Shown: positions 23,701 to 38,700 of the stretch, piece after piece
Numbering within the stretch: the first letter of the stretch is position 1
Layout: each line of letters opens with the position of its first letter
Assembly (NCBI RefSeq): GCF_963678635.1
Contig: NC_087066.1
Location: forward strand, 11,454,517 to 11,518,516
DNA length: 64,000 nt
Direction of reading: 5' to 3'
From: Symsagittifera roscoffensis
Lineage: Eukaryota; Xenacoelomorpha; Acoela; Convolutidae
The notes under the pieces: model-generated
Databases searched by the model: none
Told to the model about the DNA's origin: nothing
What the model saw: only the letters and a program-made list of their open reading frames with translations
Translations under genes and position numbers: made by a program

Positions 23701-26700
23701 CAATTACTACACGAGGAGATTGTTTCAATTGTTTACTTAAGATTAGAGTCCTTCTCATTTTAAAATTGTCAACCTTTTCACGACTTTTTTTCATTCTTTT
23801 GAGATTTGATTCCTTTTAAAAAATCCAATCTTTTTCGGAATACTTTTTCGGATATCACAAAGAAAATTTGTCGCCATAAAGGCTGATGGGTTCAAATTTC
23901 CTGCCTTCAAATGTAGACAAAAAACTCTAAGCGAAAAACGAGAATACTGAAAACTTTCCATGACCAGATTAAGAAACATATATCCGATGAAATTAGAACA
24001 AAGCCTATGAAGATTAGAATTAGACACAGATACTTTGACTCATTCTTGCATTAAAACTTAACCAGTATAAAATCTTCAGGTTTTTTTTTAGTCCCACTCT
24101 CTTTTCCACTCGCTCAGTTGCGTTAAGTTTTCCAGAACTTTTTTTTCTTTCTTTTTGTTTCTTTCGATTTTAAAAATTATTAAATTAAATTCCAAGACTT
24201 TTCAACTTCCGGAAAAAAGAAATTCGAAACACGGTTATAGAAAAACTGTTGAACCAAAACTCTAAAAAACAAAAAACCGAGACAAATCGATCAGCAATCT
24301 ACATTCGGACAACAGGCATACGAAGTGTTAGTCTTAAAGTAATAACTAGTTAATGTATCTATCCCGATTGGTACTAGAGACAATTGTTCACTAATTTTTT
24401 CAAATAATTTAAAATTAACCATGCAATAGACAAAAGCAAACTATATTTTCTACTTTTTTTTCTACTATAAATTGTGTAGAAAAAAAATTGACGATATTAG
24501 GTGAGACTTTTAGCAATAGGATAAACTATTAAAGAGACAAGAGAAGGCTATACGACAGCACGTGTCCCTCTCGGTGAAACTAGTGAGACCGCAGCACAGA
24601 AGATGTTAAAGTTTACTTTTCAAACAAATCTTTTCAGAAAAACAAAAAAATCCGAAAAAAAATCAAAAACTCTTTTAGGACCGTGAGCCACTGTCAGAAA
24701 TGTTTCGAATCTAAAAAACCCAGGAACAGAGGATATCTGTTTTTAGATACGCAACCCAAGTGCCGCTCTTTTGCCAGACATTACTTGTAGGGTTCAGGCG
24801 GTAAAATTTGCCTGCGCTCATTAGTCACCCACGATTTAATTCCAGCTCTAGTGTGATTTTACGAGTATGACTTCACGGGTCACCATCGATTTAATTCCAG
24901 CTCGAGTGAAATTATACGGCTCTGTTTCTGACACCAGCTCATATAAACTGAAATATCTATTCATTTTAATAATTCAAAAGGAAACTTTCTCTGTCTGAGT
25001 CTGCTGGTCTGCCGAACCTTTTTGATCTTAATAATCACTCTATCAACTAGATAGGTTGCAAAACTTTGGATTAAACTAAATGTCATTAATCTTCGATAAA
25101 ATAATATTCATATAAGAACTTAATAGATAGCTTCATTTTTTTACCGTCGTTGAATTGTTTTATATCTAAATTAAATGTACCCTAAAGTGTATAATAAATT
25201 GATTTCTTGATCACATATAAACCTTAAAAAAATTCTTGTTGCTGTTTTTTCTAATTCTTCATCATTTGTCGAGGCTTATTGTTAATTTTTTTAGGTTTAT
25301 GATGTCTAAACCCAGCTATATTTTTCTTAAATCTAAATTTATCCTCAGTAAAGGTACCATTTACTGAAACTAGGGGAAGATGCAAAAAAATCTAAGAGGA
25401 AGTAACACATTTGTAGTTTTTTCAACTAAATCATCGCTTTTGATGTCAAAAAAATTTGAATAAACAACGAATGAAACCCTAAAAAACACTAATAAAAAGC
25501 TTGAACGTCAACCACATAGCACCAAACACCATGTTTTGATTTCAGCAAAAAAAAAATATATTAGCTTTCACGTTAAAAACTACAGCTAGAACACTTTAGG
25601 TTGACAAAATAGGTTTTATATGATAGCTTAAACACTAGAAAATCAGTTTTTAGCCATCAACGATTTAAGTTTCTGTCTAGGTTTCAGTAATATGGTCAAA
25701 CATTCCAGCTAAAATAAGTATTGTTTTCAACCAAAAAATTAAAATTCTGTAAGCGGGTAAAACTGCAAAAGTTGAATTAGTAAGACCCAAATCCAGATAC
25801 CATAAGCCAAAAACAAGATCCTGATTTGTAAATTTTTGTTATTTTTAGTTTTCCGAACTTCAAAATAGTGTTTATGGTCTCAAAAATGTGCTCCGAACGT
25901 CAAAATTTGGCTTCTTAGAAAAAACTAATTGTCTTGAAACCCACCATTACTTTTCTTGGTTCCTTAGGCTGAAAAGTGAAATTTAAATTGGTTATTTTGA
26001 TTTCAGACTCAACAATTATGCGTTTCCATTGAAAAAATTGAAGAGTAGTAAAACAATAAGAATCCTTAATCATAAACCAATATTTAAACCAGAAACTTCC
26101 AGAGGGTGTTATTTTGATCACTCAACTTACAGTTTCAGCCCACTAAGATCGACATTTTAGACCTATATTGTTAATTGTTGGCAAATGTAATGCTGAAATA
26201 GGCATTTTTTAGAGGTCACAATATGAAAGTTTTGTTTCAAAACCCTGAAATTATGCGATGATATCATAGTTTCATCTATAGATATCAAAATTTCAGTTCG
26301 AAAAAACTTAGGCTTCCAGAAAAAGTTATACTTTTTATGTTACAAAGTAATTCATAAGTCTCGATTACACTGGACCAGCTATCAAAAAAACATTCTTTCT
26401 GTTTTTTTGTACGGAATTCGAGAGAGTAGATAACTTTCGTTTCAGATTTCAAAATAAAATTAAGACGTCAAAAACTTAGTCTTTCTCGGAAATTTTTGCA
26501 TGATAAATCATAAAAAAGTACACTAAAGCCTTTGGACAGTTTTTACGATCGTAAAACCTAACAACCAAAAAACGCAAAAATTCTCTAATTAAGTAACTCA
26601 TTGTGAAAAATACCAACAACAGGCTTCAGAGAAACAAGTTTCAGGTTTATCTAAAATTTTCTGGACTTTTTTGGCAATTCATTATTGATCATTTGATAAT

Positions 26701-29700
26701 AACCAACATTTTATGTAAAGCTTTCAATATCCCATTAGATCATTTTCAAATATTTGTTTTTCCTCTGACAAAACAAAAAAGTAAACGTCAAAAACTAATG
26801 TTCAACAAATTTTAAATTGACGTCAGCAAAAAAAAATAAAAAACTCAATTTAGAAACATCAAGAGGTATATCACTAACACTGAAAAAATCATGTTAGTAT
26901 ATTATCAAAACAACCTAACGACAATAAAAACACGAATTATTCGTTCTTTTTTGATGATACGCTCCAAAAATGGACACAATTCTTCAGCAAACAAAAGTAC
27001 CAAATAATATTCTTTATATACCACAACAACAATTAATTGTTTCACCTCCTATCGCTTTTTAGTAGGATCTTATACACGATTAAAAACGATAAATGAACCT
27101 ATTTTTTAAAAACTATTTAAAGCACAGAAAAAATCTGAAATACACAAAAAAATTAGTTACAACCGTTTAAAATTTCGGTTTCATTATCTTTAAAAAAGTG
27201 ATATTTTTTAAATGTTTTTATGCTTATCTAAATAAATATACCTTTTCAACAATACTTATTTTCACTGGATAAATTTTTTGTCCAGTTTTATCAGGTAAAG
27301 AAACAGCATTCAACTTAAGACTAGGACTAAAAAAAACCATAGAAATTATATGGTATTCCAGCAACATCAAAAAGCATCTTTGTTCAAATATCTAAATCGA
27401 AATAATCTTAAACGGAACAATTTTTCCCGCAGCAAAACCCCAGAACAATTTTCTATTCTACAAAAGTTTATCCGTGCTTATAGCACTTTTGATATATCCA
27501 CTGAAAAACTATACTCATCAAGCCCAAGAAACATCAGAAAATAAAACAAACATATTTAATCCTCTCATTTTATCAAAACACAAAAAGTTCAATTTTTTAC
27601 ATACTAATAGGGAAAAACTGAGTAAATTAAAACAAAAACGGCAAATGTAGTCGCATATCCAGACTTAGCTTTCAAAAATTTTACATGCTCACACCCAAAT
27701 GAAGATGCAAAAGATTTTTTTAAATAATGTAGAGGAAAAAAAACCATTTTTCCTTGGCACTCGACCAGCACGCCCAAGCGACCATCTTGACGCATATAAA
27801 AATAGACAAAGAGCATCATTCGGCTAAATATTAAGAAATTCAGCCGCTCAATGGTATCAGGGATTAGCAGCAGGTTTATGTCGGAACGATATAGAGACCA
27901 GTTCACAAAAAGATTCACTGATGAGATGGATAAGTATAGAAGACAAAAAAAAGAAAAGTCAACCTGATGAATTTGTTAAAAGTTATAAGCATAGGGTAAA
28001 AACAGCAGTGGATTATGCATGAACAAATCCAATTTTTAATGATGACCAAAGAACATTAACGAAAATGGATTTTTAATGCTAGGCTTAAGCCCGCCAGGTT
28101 TAAAGCAAAAACACATTGAGAACCCAATTGCAACTTGGCATCAACTAAAAGATCATATACTTACCAAAAAACTAAGTTGTACACTAAGTAGCAAAATACT
28201 GGAACAGTTTCGAGCAGTGTTGATTATAAAGTGAAAATAGAAAGAAGAAATGATCAACTTACAGAGCTAATAGGACTAATGAAGGATCAAAAAATAAACA
28301 CAGCGTGTAATCCAACTGAAACTAGAAACAAACAAACCAACCATATTGTTTTGAAAATGGAATTGCGTGTCAGGTCATACGATAAGCCCTTGCTTTAAAT
28401 ACGAAGATCACCAGGAGCAGAATCATGTACTACGTCAAATAAGAGAGAATGCAATCAAAACCTATCATAACTAAAGCAGTAGGTCGACAGGAGACAATAA
28501 TTGTATGGAAAAAAGTCACCAACATGAAAGTTGACATACGCCACATCGCAGTAAATTATCTCAACCGCAAAACAGGTCGAACAAAAATCATCATTTAAAT
28601 CAAAATAACGATTATTCTTTAACTTACCAGACCCACAATAGTAATGAAAATGACATTCAAGGAGATTATAACGATGAAGAGTGTGCATATTTTACTTTGA
28701 ACTAGATCAGTCTCCGTCTGAACCAAAAACATAATTATATATAAACTTAAACCAGCACATGGTCGTAGACAAAAATAAAATAATGGTCTGGAAACCCAAT
28801 TAATACCAGACATTGCAGCAACATGTTGGCTTATTAGTATCGACAGTTATGAACTATTTTGTGAATGACAGGCTCTACAGCTTATTAAACCTAGATCAAA
28901 CAAGGATGCTGATAACAAAAAAACCTAAACTTATAGTGTATACAATTTTTGACTTTACTTAACATTGATTATTCGGTAAAAAGAAAAAAAAGCATGGATT
29001 TCAGACAAGGAGGAATGCGATCTAAATATAATAAAAACTAACAAACTGAAGCATTGTTTATTAGTGAAATCAGAAGCAATAGTTATCCATATCTGATCTT
29101 TTATCAAAACATACTTCTTGATCGAAACAAGACTATTGCACCAAAGTCATCAGGCGTGAATACAGTTTCTCCATCAGGCATAGTGTTTAAAGTAGGAACA
29201 TCCTTTAGAATTGATAAGTTTTTGAAACAAAAACGAATTGATGCGTATAGCACATATTGTAAATTTGAAGAACAGTCATTTCTTATCTTACTCGAAAAAC
29301 CCAGAGAATTAAAAATAATTACAAACAAAGGCTCAATAAACCAAACATAAGGAAACATATCAACAAAAAGCAACCCATTTTCGTGCTTTAAAACAATTAT
29401 AAGAGTAATTTTCCTTTAAAAGTTTATGAAACATTCAGGGCTTGTGCAGTTAACCTAACTTTTGATTTTGTAATTAGAACAGTAATTTTTAAATTATTCT
29501 GAATGAAAAATCATAATAAGAGTTTCCCTAATTTTTATATTTGATGTCAACAATCAATCATTTTGTTGGCATTCAAGCGGTCTTCTTGGTATTTTCTATT
29601 CAAGTATTTGCAAGAAGCCTTTAAACTTTTTTTTGAATCTGTCAACCAATCTTATTTCCTTTTTCACGCTGGTCTGCTAAAAGACTCAGTTTTCTTATTT

Positions 29701-32700
29701 TATGCTATAAGATTGCTCTGCTAGACAATCGGTCTCCTGAATTTTTTATTTCAACCAAAATTTTCTAAGTGAAGTTTATTTTTGAAAGCGTTGATGAACA
29801 ACTCAAGCCTTTTCTCTATATTCTATTTCCTCAGCCTTCGAGATCATTAATTCAAAAGTTTATCGCAATTTTGAAAACTGAGAGGAATTTGAACTTAAAT
29901 TTTCAGATGACAACCCATTTTGCGGAGAAAATGCAAATTCTTGACAGGGTTTTTAAAAACCGATGAGAAGTTGAAATTAAAGTTTGCCAGAAGTAAGACA
30001 GCTAGTATAAAGAAAAAGTGCTGAATGAAACATGATTATTTAAACACCTATGAAGTAGTTTTTGGTTTCAATAAGGATAAGTTATCGAGAAACTGAAAGA
30101 AATTTTTTCAAGTAGAATTCTGAGAAACTTCTTGGTATCAATTCGCTGCGCCGGATGCATTTAACGGATGAAGTATAGAAAAAGAGCCATATCGCGCATT
30201 GTTGTTCCCAAAATGACTATTATTACACATTTGCAAATTTTACAATAACTGTTTGGGTGTGAAATATATATAATAATGCCCACAAAAATTTGATTTTGCG
30301 GGTTCACGTACAATGGAAGAGCAGCTGAGAGATTAAGTTTTTAGTTGCCCAGCTAATGGATCCTCCCAAATAGTAGATTTTTTGATAAGCTCTCCAGTGA
30401 ATTTTAATTTCGAAAGCGTTCATGAACATCTCAATCAACTTCTCAAAATTATATTTCTTCAACCTGCGAGATCGTGAAATCAGATTTTTCTCGCATTTTT
30501 GTAAGCTGAGAGAGATTCCAACTTTAATTTCTAGCTGACAATCTCTATTGCGGAGATGTTATTTCTCGATACAGTTTTTCAAACCGATGTGGCGCTGCAA
30601 TTTTAATTTGCGAGAGTGTATTGTAGTTTTATTGCTTCAGTCAATTTACTTTTTTTAAACGTTCTGGCAGCTAAATATTCTTCAGTTGGCATCATTTTGG
30701 TTTCTTCTTAAAGATTTGATTTAGCCGAATCAATTTTTTTAGAGAACCGTGCCGAACTTTTTTCGAACTCTTTTTTTTCAGATGAAGTCAGATATTATTA
30801 AAGGAAATACAATCTAATCAACCATCATCCCCTTATGGTACCTATTAACGAGTATCCCACCCTACAAAGAACTAATTCAACAGTTAGCATGTGCGAATTT
30901 TATACCAAGTAACCCAATTCCCCCTTTTGTAAACAGAGGGGGGGGGGCAGTTAAAGAGATAGAGAGTGGGGGAGCACTACATGTGGTTAATGAATTCTTC
31001 AACCACTTTGCTCCAAACTTTGTCCTTGGTTCAATTAAACATAAACTGATTAAGTGTCGATGAACGTTTTTTGTAATATTTTGGTTGTTGTCAGGTGCTG
31101 CAAATGATGAAATAAATGAAGGCATCCAACCTTGGGCAATAGACTTAATCCACACTCTAGTTCCACCAAAGGAACAAAGCTGCACCAACAAAACCAATTT
31201 TGCAGCAATAAACAGAACCAAAGAAATTGAGAAAACATGTGAATGTTTGCCTACAACGAATTTTCTAAGCAGTTTGGACCTTGCAAGTGACGAGAATTTT
31301 AAAGACTGTTGTTTTGTATGGGCAAAAAAATTCTGGAATATCAGTCAAGTTCTGAGAATTCAAAGTGAGAACGAAACACTTGGACAAACTACGAAGTATA
31401 GGAAAGTTACCTGTTTAAGCCCTTATTTAAGCTCATATAAACTGAAATATCTATTCATTTTAATAATTCAAAAGGAAACTTTCTCTGTCTGAGTCTGCTG
31501 GTCTGCCGAACCTTTTTGATCTTAATAATCACTCTATCAACTAGATAGGTTGCAAAACTTTGGATTAAACTAAATGTCATTAATCTTCGATAAAATAATA
31601 TTCATATAAGAACTTAATAGATAGCTTCATTTTTTTACCGTCGTTGAATTGTTTTATATCTAAATTAAATGTACCCTAAAGTGTATAATAAATTGATTTC
31701 TTGATCACATATAAACCTTAAAAAAATTCTTGTTGCTGTTTTTTCTAATTCTTCATCATTTGTCGAGGCTTATTGTTAATTTTTTTAGGTTTATGATGTC
31801 TAAACCCAGCTATATTTTTCTTAAATCTAAATTTATCCTCAGTAAAGGTACCATTTACTGAAACTAGGGGAAGATGCAAAAAAATCTAAGAGGAAGTAAC
31901 ACATTTGTAGTTTTTTCAACTAAATCATCGCTTTTGATGTCAAAAAAATTTGAATAAACAACGAATGAAACCCTAAAAAACACTAATAAAAAGCTTGAAC
32001 GTCAACCACATAGCACCAAACACCATGTTTTGATTTCAGCAAAAAAAAATATATTAGCTTTCACGTTAAAAACTACAGCTAGAACACTTTAGGTTGACAA
32101 AATAGGTTTTATATGATAGCTTAAACACTAGAAAATCAGTTTTTAGCCATCAACGATTTAAGTTTCTGTCTAGGTTTCAGTAATATGGTCAAACATTCCA
32201 GCTAAAATAAGTATTGTTTTCAACCAAAAAATTAAAATTCTGTAAGCGGGTAAAACTGCAAAAGTTGAATTAGTAAGACCCAAATCCAGATACCATAAGC
32301 CAAAAACAAGATCCTGATTTGTAAATTTTTGTTATTTTTAGTTTTCCGAACTTCAAAATAGTGTTTATGGTCTCAAAAATGTGCTCCGAACGTCAAAATT
32401 TGGCTTCTTAGAAAAAACTAATTGTCTTGAAACCCACCATTACTTTTCTTGGTTCCTTAGGCTGAAAAGTGAAATTTAAATTGGTGCTTTTGATTTCAGA
32501 CTCAACAATTATGCGTTTCCATTGAAAAAATTGAAGAGTAGTAAAACAATAAGAATCCTTAATCATAAACCAATATTTAAACCAGAAACTTCCAGAGGGT
32601 GTTATTTTGATGACTCAACTTACAGTTTCAGCCCACTAAGATCGACATTTTAGACCTATATTGTTAATTGTTGGCAAATGTAATGCTGAAATAGGCATTT

Positions 32701-35700
32701 TTTAGAGGTCACAATATGAAAGTTTTGTTTCAAAACCCTGAAATTATGCGATGATATCATAGTTTCATCTATAGATATCAAAATTTCAGTTCGAAAAAAC
32801 TTAGGCTTCCAGAAAAAGTTATACTTTTTATGTTACAAAGTAATTCATAAGTCTCGATTACACTGGACCAGCTATCAAAAAAACGTTCTTTCTGTTTTTT
32901 TGTACGGAATTCGAGAGAGTAGATAACTTTCGTTTCAGATTTCAAAATAAAATTAAGACGTCAAAAACTTAGTCTTCCTCGGAAATTTTTGCATGATAAA
33001 TCATAAAAAAGTACACTAAAGCCTTTGGACAGTTTTTACGATCGTAAAACCTAACAACCAAAAAACTCAAAAATTCTCTAATTAAGTAACTCATTGTGAA
33101 AAATACCAACAACAGGCTTCAGAGAAACAAGTTTCAGGTTTATCTAAAATTTTCTGGACTTTTTTGGCAATTCATTATTGATCATTTGATAATAACCAAC
33201 ATTTTATGTAAAGCTTTCAATATCCCATTAGATCATTTTCAAATATTTGTTTTTCCTCTGACAAAACAAAAAAGTAAACGTCAAAAATTAATGTTCAACA
33301 AATTTTAAATTGACGTCAGCAAAAAAAAATAAAAAACTCAATTTAGAAACATCAAGAGGTATATCACTAACACTGAAAAAATCATGTTAGTATATTATCA
33401 AAACAACCTAACGACAATAAAAACACGAATTATTCGTTCTTTTTTGATGATACGCTCCAAAAATGGACACAATTCTTCAGCAAACAAAAGTACCAAATAA
33501 TATTCTTTATATACAACAACAACAATTAATTGTTTCACCTCCTATCGCTTTTTAGTAGGATCTTATACACGATTAAAAACGATAAATGAACCTATTTTTT
33601 AAAAACTATTTAAAGCACAGAAAAAATCTGAAATACACAAAAAAATTAGTTACAACCGTTTAAAATTTCGGTTTCATTATCTTTAAAAAAGTGATATTTT
33701 TTAAATGTTTTTATGCTTATCTAAATAAATATACCTTTTCAACAATACTTATTTTCACTGGATAAATTTTTTGTCCAGTTTTATCAGGTAAAGAAACAGC
33801 ATTCAACTTAAGACTAGGACTAAAAAAAACCATAGAAATTATATGGTATTCCAGCAACATCAAAAAGCATCTTTGTTCAAATATCTAAATCGAAATAATC
33901 TTAAACGGAACAATTTTTCCCGCAGCAAAACCCCAGAACAATTTTCTATTCTACAAAAGTTTATCCGTGCTTATAGCACTTTTGATATATCCACTGAAAA
34001 ACTATACTCATCAAGCCCAAGAAACATCAGAAAATAAAACAAACATATTTAATCCTCTCATTTTATCAAAACACAAAAAGTTCAATTTTTTACATACTAA
34101 TAGGGAAAAACTGAGTAAATTAAAACAAAAACGGCAAATGTAGTCGCATATCCAGACTTAGCTTTCAAAAATTTTACATGCTCACACCCAAATGAAGATG
34201 CAAAAGATTTTTTTAAATAATGTAGAGGAAAAAAAAACATTTTTCCTTGGCACTCGACCAGCACGCCCAAGCGACCATCTTGACGCATATAAAAATAGAC
34301 AAAGAGCATCATTCGGCTAAATATTAAGAAATTCAGCCGCTCAATGGTATCAGGGATTAGCAGCAGGTTTATGTCGGAACGATATAGAGACCAGTTCACA
34401 AAAAGATTCACTGATGAGATGGATAAGTATAGAAGACAAAAAAAAGAAAAGTCAACCTGATGAATTTGTTAAAAGTTATAAGCATAGGGTAAAAACAGCA
34501 GTGGATTATGCATGAACAAATCCAATTTTTAATGATGACCAAAGAACATTAACGAAAATGGATTTTTAATGCTAGGCTTAAGCCCGCCAGGTTTAAAGCA
34601 AAAACACATTGAGAACCCAATTGCAACTTGGCATCAACTAAAAGATCATATACTTACCAAAAAACTAAGTTGTACACTAAGTAGCAAAATACTGGAACAG
34701 TTTCGAGCAGTGTTGATTATAAAGTGAAAATAGAAAGAAGAAATGATCAACTTACAGAGCTAATAGGACTAATGAAGGATCAAAAAATAAACACAGCGTG
34801 TAACCCAACTGAAACTAGAAACAAACAAACCAACCATATTGTTTTGAAAATGGAATTGCGTGTCAGGTCATACGATAAGCCCTTGCTTTAAATACGAAGA
34901 TCACCAGGAGCAGAATCATGTACTACGTCAAATAAGAGAGAATGCAATCAAAACCTATCATAACTAAAGCAGTAGGTCGACAGGAGACAATAATTGTATG
35001 GAAAAAAGTCACCAACATGAAAGTTGACATACGCCACATCGCAGTAAATTATCTCAACCGCAAAACAGGTCGAACAAAAATCATCATTTAAATCAAAATA
35101 ACGATTATTCTTTAACTTACCAGACCCACAATAGTAATGAAAATGACATTCAAGGAGATTATAACGATGAAGAGTGTGCATATTTTACTTTGAACTAGAT
35201 CAGTCTCCGTCTGAACCAAAAACATAATTATATATAAACTTAAACCAGCACATGGTCGTAGACAAAAATAAAATAATGGTCTGGAAACCCAATTAATACC
35301 AGACATTGCAGCAACATGTTGGCTTATTAGTATCGACAGTTATGAACTATTTTGTGAATGACAGGCTCTACAGCTTAATAAACCTAGATCAAACAAGGAT
35401 GCTGATAACAAAAAAACCTAAACTTATAGTGTATACAATTTTTGACTTTACTTAACATTGATTATTCGGTAAAAAGAAAAAAAAGCATGGATTTCAGACA
35501 AGGAGGAATGCGATCTAAATATAATAAAAACTAACAAACTGAAGCATTGTTTATTAGTGAAATCAGAAGCAATAGTTATCCATATCTGATCTTTTATCAA
35601 AACATACTTCTTGATCGAAACAAGACTATTGCACCAAAGTCATCAGGCGTGAATACAGTTTCTCCATCAGGCATAGTGTTTAAAGTAGGAACATCCTTTA

Positions 35701-38700
35701 GAATTGATAAGTTTTTGAAACAAAAACGAATTGATGCGTATAGCACATATTGTAAATTTGAAGAACAGTCATTTCTTATCTTACTCGAAAAACCCAGAGA
35801 ATTAAAAATAATTACAAACAAAGGCTCAATAAACCAAACATAAGGAAACATATCAACAAAAAGCAACCCATTTTCGTGCTTTAAAACAATTATAAGAGTA
35901 ATTTTCCTTTAAAAGTTTATGAAACATTCAGGGCTTGTGCAGTTAACCTAAATTTTGATTTTGTAATTAGAACAGTAATTTTTAAATTATTCTGAATGAA
36001 AAATCATAATAAGAGTTTCCCTAATTTTTATATTTGATGTCAACAATCAATCATTTTGTTGGCATTCAAGCGGTCTTCTTGGTATTTTCTATTCAAGTAT
36101 TTGCAAGAAGCCTTTAAACTTTTTTTTGAATCTGTCAACCAATCTTATTTCCTTTTTCACGCTGGTCTGCTAAAAGACTCAGTTTTCTTATTTTATGCTA
36201 TAAGATTGCTCTGCTAGACAATCGGTCTCCTGAATTTTTTATTTCAACCAAAATTTTCTAAGTGAAGTTTATTTTTGAAAGCGTTGATGAACAACTCAAG
36301 CCTTTTCTCTATATTCTATTTCCTCAGCCTTCGAGATCATTAATTCAAAAGTTTATCGCAATTTTGAAAACTGAGAGGAATTTGAACTTAAATTTTCAGA
36401 TGACAACCCATTTTGCGGAGAAAATGCAAATTCTTGACAGGGTTTTTAAAAACCGATGAGAAGTTGAAATTAAAGTTTGCCAGAAGTAAGACAGCTAGTA
36501 TAAAGAAAAAGTGCTGAATGAAACATGATTATTTAAACACCTATGAAGTAGTTTTTGGTTTCAATAAGGATAAGTTATCGAGAAACTGAAAGAAATTTTT
36601 TCAAGTAGAATTCTGAGAAACTTCTTGGTATCAATTCGCTGCGCCGGATGCATTTAACGGATGAAGTATAGAAAAAGAGCCATATCGCGCGTTGTTGTTC
36701 CCAAAATGACTATTATTACACATTTGCAAATTTTACAATAACTGTTTGGGTGTGAAATATATATAATAATGCCCACAAAAATTTGATTTTGCGGGTTCAC
36801 GTACAATGGAAGAGCAGCTGAGAGATTAAGTTTTTAGTTGCCCAGCTAATGGATCCTCCCAAATAGTAGATTTTTTGATAAGCTCTCCAGTGAATTTTAA
36901 TTTCGAAAGCGTTCATGAACATCTCAATCAACTTCTCAAAATTATATTTCTTCAACCTGCGAGATCGTGAAATCAGATTTTTCTCGCATTTTTGTAAGCT
37001 GAGAGAGATTCCAACTTTAATTTCTAGCTGACAATCTCTATTGCGGAGATGTTATTTCTCGATACAGTTTTTCAAACCGATGTGGCGCTGCAATTTTAAT
37101 TTGCGAGAGTGTATTGTAGTTTTATTGCTTCAGTCAATTTACTTTTTTTAAACGTTCTGGCAGCTAAATATTCTTCAGTTGGCATCATTTTGGTTTCTTC
37201 TTAAAGATTTGATTTAGCCGAATCAATTTTTTTAGAGAACCGTGCCGAACTTTTTTCGAACTCTTTTTTTTCAGATGAAGTCAGATATTATTAAAGGAAA
37301 TACAATCTAATCAACCATCATCCCCTTATGGTACCTATTAACGAGTATCCCACCCTACAAAGAACTAATTCAACAGTTAGCATGTGCGAATTTTATACCA
37401 AGTAACCCAATTCCCCCTTTTGTAAACAGAGGGGGGGGGGCAGTTAAAGAGATAGAGAGTGGGGGAGCACTACATGTGGTTAATGAATTCTTCAACCACT
37501 TTGCTCCAAACTTTGTCCTTGGTTCAATTAAACATAAACTGATTAAGTGTCGATGAACGTTTTTTGTAATATTTTGGTTGTTGTCAGGTGCTGCAAATGA
37601 TGAAATAAATGAAGGCATCCAACCTTGGGCAATAGACTTAATCCACACTCTAGTTCCACCAAAGGAACAAAGCTGCACCAACAAAACCAATTTTGCAGCA
37701 ATAAACAGAACCAAAGAAATTGAGAAAATATGTGAATGTTTGCCTACAACGAATTTTCTAAGCAGTTTGGACCTTGCAAGTGACGAGAATTTTAAAGACT
37801 GTTGTTTTGTATGGGCAAAAAAATTCTGGAATATCAGTCAAGTTCTGAGAATTCAAAGTGAGAACGAAACACTTGGACAAACTACGAAGTATAGGAAAGT
37901 TACCTGTTTAAGCCCTTATTGACCCCCTTAATCAAAAAATTTTAAGATCGTTTTATATTGAATTTTCCCTAATATTTTTGACGGGTTAGGGTAGCACAGT
38001 TAGTGTACTTTAGGAAAAAATTTTAAGATATCTCAAGTAAAAGTGAAATTTAAAATATCGCCGAAATAACATCTTCTGAAAAAGTGGAGCGAATTTTTTA
38101 AATAATTTACCTTTTACGAGAAGAAATTCATCCCAAGACATTTTGCTTTTTAATAGGATTTTTCTTAGTTACATTAATGTGCCTTTGATTTAAACTTTGA
38201 TGTACCAACGGTTGAAGTTATTTGTCTTCAAATGTAGAAACACACTATCTTGAGACGTTTTAAAAAAAATCAATTGTTGCGAATCTAATCTAGATTCAAA
38301 ATAGCGTTCCGTTTTTACGCCATCTATTTTTAAATGGCCACTTTTCCACTTTTCTACCATACAATTATAATCACTAAATACTTTACTCCACTACCTTTTG
38401 TCCATAATCCTGAAAGCTTGACGCAAACCTTTTATGCGCAACGAATTATCCCGTACTACAAAATCTATACTAAAATTTTATACCTTTGTCTCATTCAATG
38501 TTCACAAACAGTCTAAAGAAGCACTGAGCGTCAATTAAGTCGACAAAAATTGGGTTGACATTCGTTAACTCGAAAAAAAAACGGTAGCCATAAGAAACCT
38601 CAAAGCTAAAAAAAATCAAGACTCAATAAAGAACGTTTACTAACTGTATCTTTTACTAACTTTTACTAATTAAATTTTTTTTTTTCTGAATATCCTTCCT

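Larger units (their letters stand above)
24936..31427. repeat. Tandem segmental duplication, unit 1 (about 6.49 kb)
   Basis: Near-identical to 31430-37920, with an offset of 6494 up to an A-run near 25550 (one base shorter in unit 2) and 6493 after it. Only about 13-15 substitutions were noticed by eye over 6.5 kb. Contains a retrotransposon gag relic, internal repeats and exon 2a of the candidate glycoprotein gene. Confidence 0.97.
31430..37920. repeat. Tandem segmental duplication, unit 2 (about 6.49 kb)
   Basis: Second head-to-tail copy. It starts at AGCTCATATAAACTG like unit 1 and ends at AGCCCTTATT, where unit 1 runs through TAA into unit 2. The sequence right of 37920 should therefore be the original right flank. 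Confidence 0.97.

Noticed and set aside
28455-29373. Minus-strand ORFs in the tandem duplication
   Set aside because: Shadow frames opposite a decaying retroelement; identical in both copies because the duplication is young, so conservation between copies is not evidence of function.
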